The translations under genes and the position numbers were made by a program. This document shows, piece after piece, positions 60,679-64,000 of a DNA stretch of 64,000 bases (its first letter is position 1; each line of letters begins with the position of its first letter). Under the pieces are notes generated by a model that was given only the letters and a program-made list of their open reading frames with translations, had not been told where the DNA came from and searched no databases. Origin of the DNA: Suillus spraguei (lineage: Eukaryota > Basidiomycota > Agaricomycetes > Boletales > Suillaceae); the NCBI GenBank assembly GCA_016800925.1, contig JABCPU010000070.1, positions 124,001 to 188,000 of the forward strand. The letters run 5' to 3'.

Positions 60679-61834
60679 TTAGGCGTGAGGCCCTGCTTCC
60701 CATCTTCCACGAGAATTAAACCATGCAGAGAAAGACGTAGCAAGACTCATGGAGAAGTACTTCGGTCCTCGGAGGTCTGATGCACTCGCAACCCCGGAGT
60801 TATCGAGACCTGGACCCAGAGCGTTGCTCGTAAAAGTAACCTGCAATATGCATGAACGAGACGCTGAGGTATGTCGTATCAAGTGCGCCCCAAATAATAC
60901 TCCAGCAAATTGCATAAGTGTGGAATACTCAGGAAGAAGCACTAATTGCTTGCATAGTGCCAAGAGGGGAAGCGTTGGCAAAAGCACGATGGTCGATCCC
61001 GGTTCAAAGTCGAGCTGATCAATGCGAAGAGTAGAAGTGTCGTAACGTGAGATGGAATACCCTGCTGTTCTTGCAAGACGAGCTTGATGTACATCATCAT
61101 GTACATACCATTGAAGCTACTGATAACCGCCGCATCGTTGATTAGCCACAGATCACCGCGCCTACCACTCTAAGAAAGTTCAATGAAAACCACGTGTCCG
61201 CAGTAAAGCAATGACCCGGATGAAAGTAGATTGCCAGCATAGACTGAGGTTGTAAATAAAGAACTTCGATGGAAATCAACTGCGATGTTAAGTTACAGCC
61301 GCACAGCCGAGGGATTCACCTTAGGGACCTGAACTGGGACACACAGCTGCGGGTACGATCGCCGGCTATAAGTAATACATCACTGAGCTCTGCTGAGTGA
61401 GTTTCAACGTCTCTACTCAAGTATGTTGCCAATCGAAATTACTCGTAATCTCTGGAGTTAACGAAACTTCGACATTGTAGATCCGAGGCATTCTTTGTAA
61501 AGGTATGGGTATGCTGTAATATGCATGAGCGAGACGCGAGGAAGGGTGATGTTGAATGCGCTCAGGAATAACCGACTTGCATGAGTATAAAGTACTTAAG
61601 AGGGAGTAATACTTACTGGGGCATCGAAGGCACTATGGTTAGCCCTGGTTCAAAATACATCTGACCAATGCGAAGAACAGTAAGTGTCACAACACGAGAT
61701 TCGGAAGGCTCGTGCCTGAATACATAACCATCAAAGCTACATATAATAAATCGATCGTCCTCGCCTTCAACGTTTTTAGGTAGATCACGGGCCGGGTCCA
61801 CGCGAAGTCTAAAATAAGAGTGACTCGAAGACAT
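60679..61834 (-). other. Two tandem related fragments of an unrecognised gene
   Basis: The minus-strand frame 61613-61834 (MSSSHSYFRLRVDPARDL... ending before a GTAAGT donor) contains VLRIGQMYFEPGLTIV. A related stretch at about 61005-61060 reads TLRIDQLDFEPGSTIV in another frame, followed by a frame to 60679. Both have similar downstream blocks (CTCATGCATATT(A/G)CAG). This is a small tandem duplication; neither member forms a convincing full gene. Confidence 0.35.
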
Positions 61835-62202
61835 GGAATGTAGACAGTGTAGCACGTACAAAGCGAAGATGCAGAGAGCATAAATGATGCTCAGACTCGT
61901 CAGAAGGTTGAGAAGCACCTGTTATCCATGCGTTTGGAATGACGTAATGATGCCGATGAGAGTGGATATGTCGGCATAGACTGAAGCTGTGTAAAGAACT
62001 TCGGTTGTACAGCTGTACAGCAGAACAAACATGCATTTAATAACGAGGACAGAAGATTCGGTGGTATGACCATGACCCACCATAGCTCAAACAAGTGCCT
62101 GCTCCCTCCGAAACGACTCTGCTGACGGACACAGATCCAAGTCCAATTCTGTATCTAAATCACGTCCAAATCGGCCTCTAAATTCAACTTCGAACTCTAC
62201 TA

Positions 62203-63887
62203 ATGTCCACCGCACACGAAGACAGTCCATTTTCTAAAGCATCTGGGGTGCTCAGAGGCCATGAATCCGAGGTACTAGACGTAACGTTCATCCCTGGCAC
62301 TCGTCTCCTCGCCACTTGCTCTCAAGACAAAAGTATTCGGGTATGGGATTTGGACACGGGAAAACAAGTGGAGAAGCCCTTGTTGGGTCATGATACTGCA
62401 GCCCGAAGGGTCACAGCGTCCCCAGATGGGCGTTGGATTGTGAGTGGAGGAGATAACGGAAGCATCTTGGTGTGGGAAGTTGCGACAAAAAGCGTGCTGG
62501 TTTCGTTCAAGGGGCATGAAGATTATGTTTGCGGCGTCGTGTTTGCACCGGACAGCGAGAGATTTGCAAGTGCATCGTGGGATAAAACAGTTGGCATATG
62601 GAAGAGGGAGACGGGGGAAATAGTCCTTGGACCACTCCAAGTAGGCAGTGAGGCGTACTCGGTATCGTATTCCCCGGATGGGTCAAAACTAGCAGCAGGT
62701 ACCGAGGAGCACATCGTCATTTGGAATACAGAAGGCGGAGAAGAGTTGCTGAAAATAGAACAGCGGGCATTCAAAGTTGCATTCACTCCAGATGGTCTCC
62801 GTCTCGTCAGTGGAGACTGGAAAGACATCCGAATATCAAATACCACTACTGGAGACATCATCAAACAATTTGACGCGCACACCCAATACTTTCTGTCACT
62901 ATCCATTGCTCCCAATGGCACTAAATTTGCCACCACATCACACGATAAGACGACGCGGTTCTTTGATCTGACCACTTTCGAACCCATTGGTGAGCCACTC
63001 GAGCACCCTGGTGTTGTCTGGGGTGTGGCTTTTTCCGATGACAGCCAACTCATCGCGACTAGCTGTCGTGACAAACTCGTTCGTACATGGACAGTTCCCC
63101 TGTGCGAGTCGGAGAAGGAGAAGGAGCTCAAACAGGTGAGCAAATTCCGTATTTTTTCACCATCCTTAACCATCCCCCAGCAGGAGACAAATGCAGACTT
63201 ATCATCACCAGATGATGAACTTCCGTCAGGATTCTTTGATGATCGTGATGTTAGTCCTCCTTTAGCTTCATCTTCAAGCATGGCTGAGCTCATCTCCAGG
63301 TCCGCACAAATTATCCTCCCCGCCGCTCTAACCACCTCCCATACGGAACGTCACAACGCTCTGCACCACAGTTCCGCATCATGACTTTAGTCAATCGTCT
63401 ACCATTTCGCGGGCAAGCACCCCCCTCAGCAGGACATCTCCACCACTCAAACAGGGTCACGCAGTTCCTGCAGCAACGGCTTCCTTTCCGTCGGTCGACG
63501 CCCAGTCCGGGTCAGCCACAAGTCGTCAATGTCGCAGCTGTACGTGCCGATGATGTAAGATAGATCTTTTTACCCTTTTCCTCTTTGATAATTAGCACTC
63601 TACAGCGTACCATTATTAACCCCGTACCCCATCTCCATTACAAGAAAGTCCATGATACCCGGCGTCCGCCTAGAGAAGAACCCGTGTCGCATGACACAGC
63701 GCAAAGCGACACATCGTCTGAGATCTCCTATACGGATTCACTCCCGAACGTGCATTGGTTCACTGCATTCCTCTGCTACCTCTCCTGCTGGTCGGATGGT
63801 AGACTGAGGATGCCTCCTCGATGGGTCTTGGAGCCCGTACAGCCACCACACCAGAGTAATGGTGGCGATGTTCATGCTCGCAGTTAG
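62203..63887 (+). CDS. WD40 repeat protein (intact relative of the copy at 35196)
   Basis: The first exon from ATG 62203 encodes about six or seven WD40 repeats: LRGHESEVLDVTFIPGTRLLATCSQDKSIRVWDL, SPDGRWIVSGGDNGSILVWEV, FKGHEDYVCGVVFAPDSERFASASWDKTVGIW, and LEHPGVVWGVAFSDDSQLIATSCRDKLVRTW. It forms a probable cytosolic propeller with unknown partner. After ELKQ (about 63136) an intron is likely, then a Ser/Pro-rich tail. The 3' structure is uncertain: a frame ending at 63384 (HHSSAS) is followed by another with LPFRRSTPSPGQPQVVNVAAVR, and after an intron a last exon ending HARS at TAG 63885-63887. The latter two match the usual tail of this mushroom family, so the gene probably extends to 63887 with an unresolved join near 63250-63390. 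Confidence 0.75.
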
Positions 63888-64000
63888 ACCATCGTGCATT
63901 CAATTTCATTTACTTACCTTGATTTTCCACTGTGTCCGCTGGACAATTTTCATCTTAAACTTCTATATATGCAGGTACTAAATCTGATGCCACGGTTGCA

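Overview
The window is nuclear DNA from a filamentous basidiomycete, most likely an Agaricomycete. The evidence is gene content (MTHFR, Rab6/Ypt6, TAP42, POT1, FAN1, a P4-ATPase, the septin CDC10, AHA1), very dense short introns (about 45-80 nt, GT-AG), and families typical of mushroom-forming fungi: a DUF6533-like seven-helix membrane protein, a NACHT NTPase, WD40 proteins and a small secreted cysteine-rich protein. No bacterial, viral or organellar genes were seen. Exon structures were read by eye from splice signals and expected family motifs, so exon edges are approximate.

Layout. Positions 1-12.2 kb hold housekeeping genes in divergent or convergent pairs: MTHFR(-)/YPT6(+), TAP42(-)/POT1(+), then a putative arrestin-fold gene. 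Positions 12.3-17.7 kb are a repeat block with two tandem arrays of about 148-bp tRNA-like units. Positions 18-34.2 kb are gene-rich again: a NEDD1-like WD40 protein and FAN1 (+), then a P4-ATPase flippase, CDC10 septin and AHA1 co-chaperone (all -). Positions 35-38.2 kb hold a dead WD40 copy and a DUF6533-like gene. Positions 38.4-51.3 kb are a strongly repetitive accessory region: two more tRNA-like arrays, three full-scale copies plus one fragment of an unrecognised Cys-rich zinc-binding-type gene, about 0.3-0.4 kb dispersed repeats and a small secreted protein gene. Positions 51.7-55.7 kb carry a DUF3429 membrane protein and an F-box/WD40 protein (-). Positions 56-60.7 kb carry a NACHT gene split by a local inversion and flanked by direct repeats. 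The window ends with an intact WD40 gene, the likely relative of the dead copy at 35 kb.

Most striking signal: four arrays with 31 units in all. On the minus strand each unit carries a class-II tRNA-like core with a CAA-type anticodon loop (tRNA-Leu-like), a long variable arm, a near-consensus B box, and an oligo-T tract just downstream as expected of a Pol III terminator. The arrays share head, tail and terminal-unit sequences, so they are copies of one compound repeat. Two of them lie directly downstream of Cys-rich genes.

Several genes (POT1, FAN1, one Cys-rich copy) show lesions that mostly look like single-base deletions. Real decay or assembly error cannot be told apart from the sequence alone.
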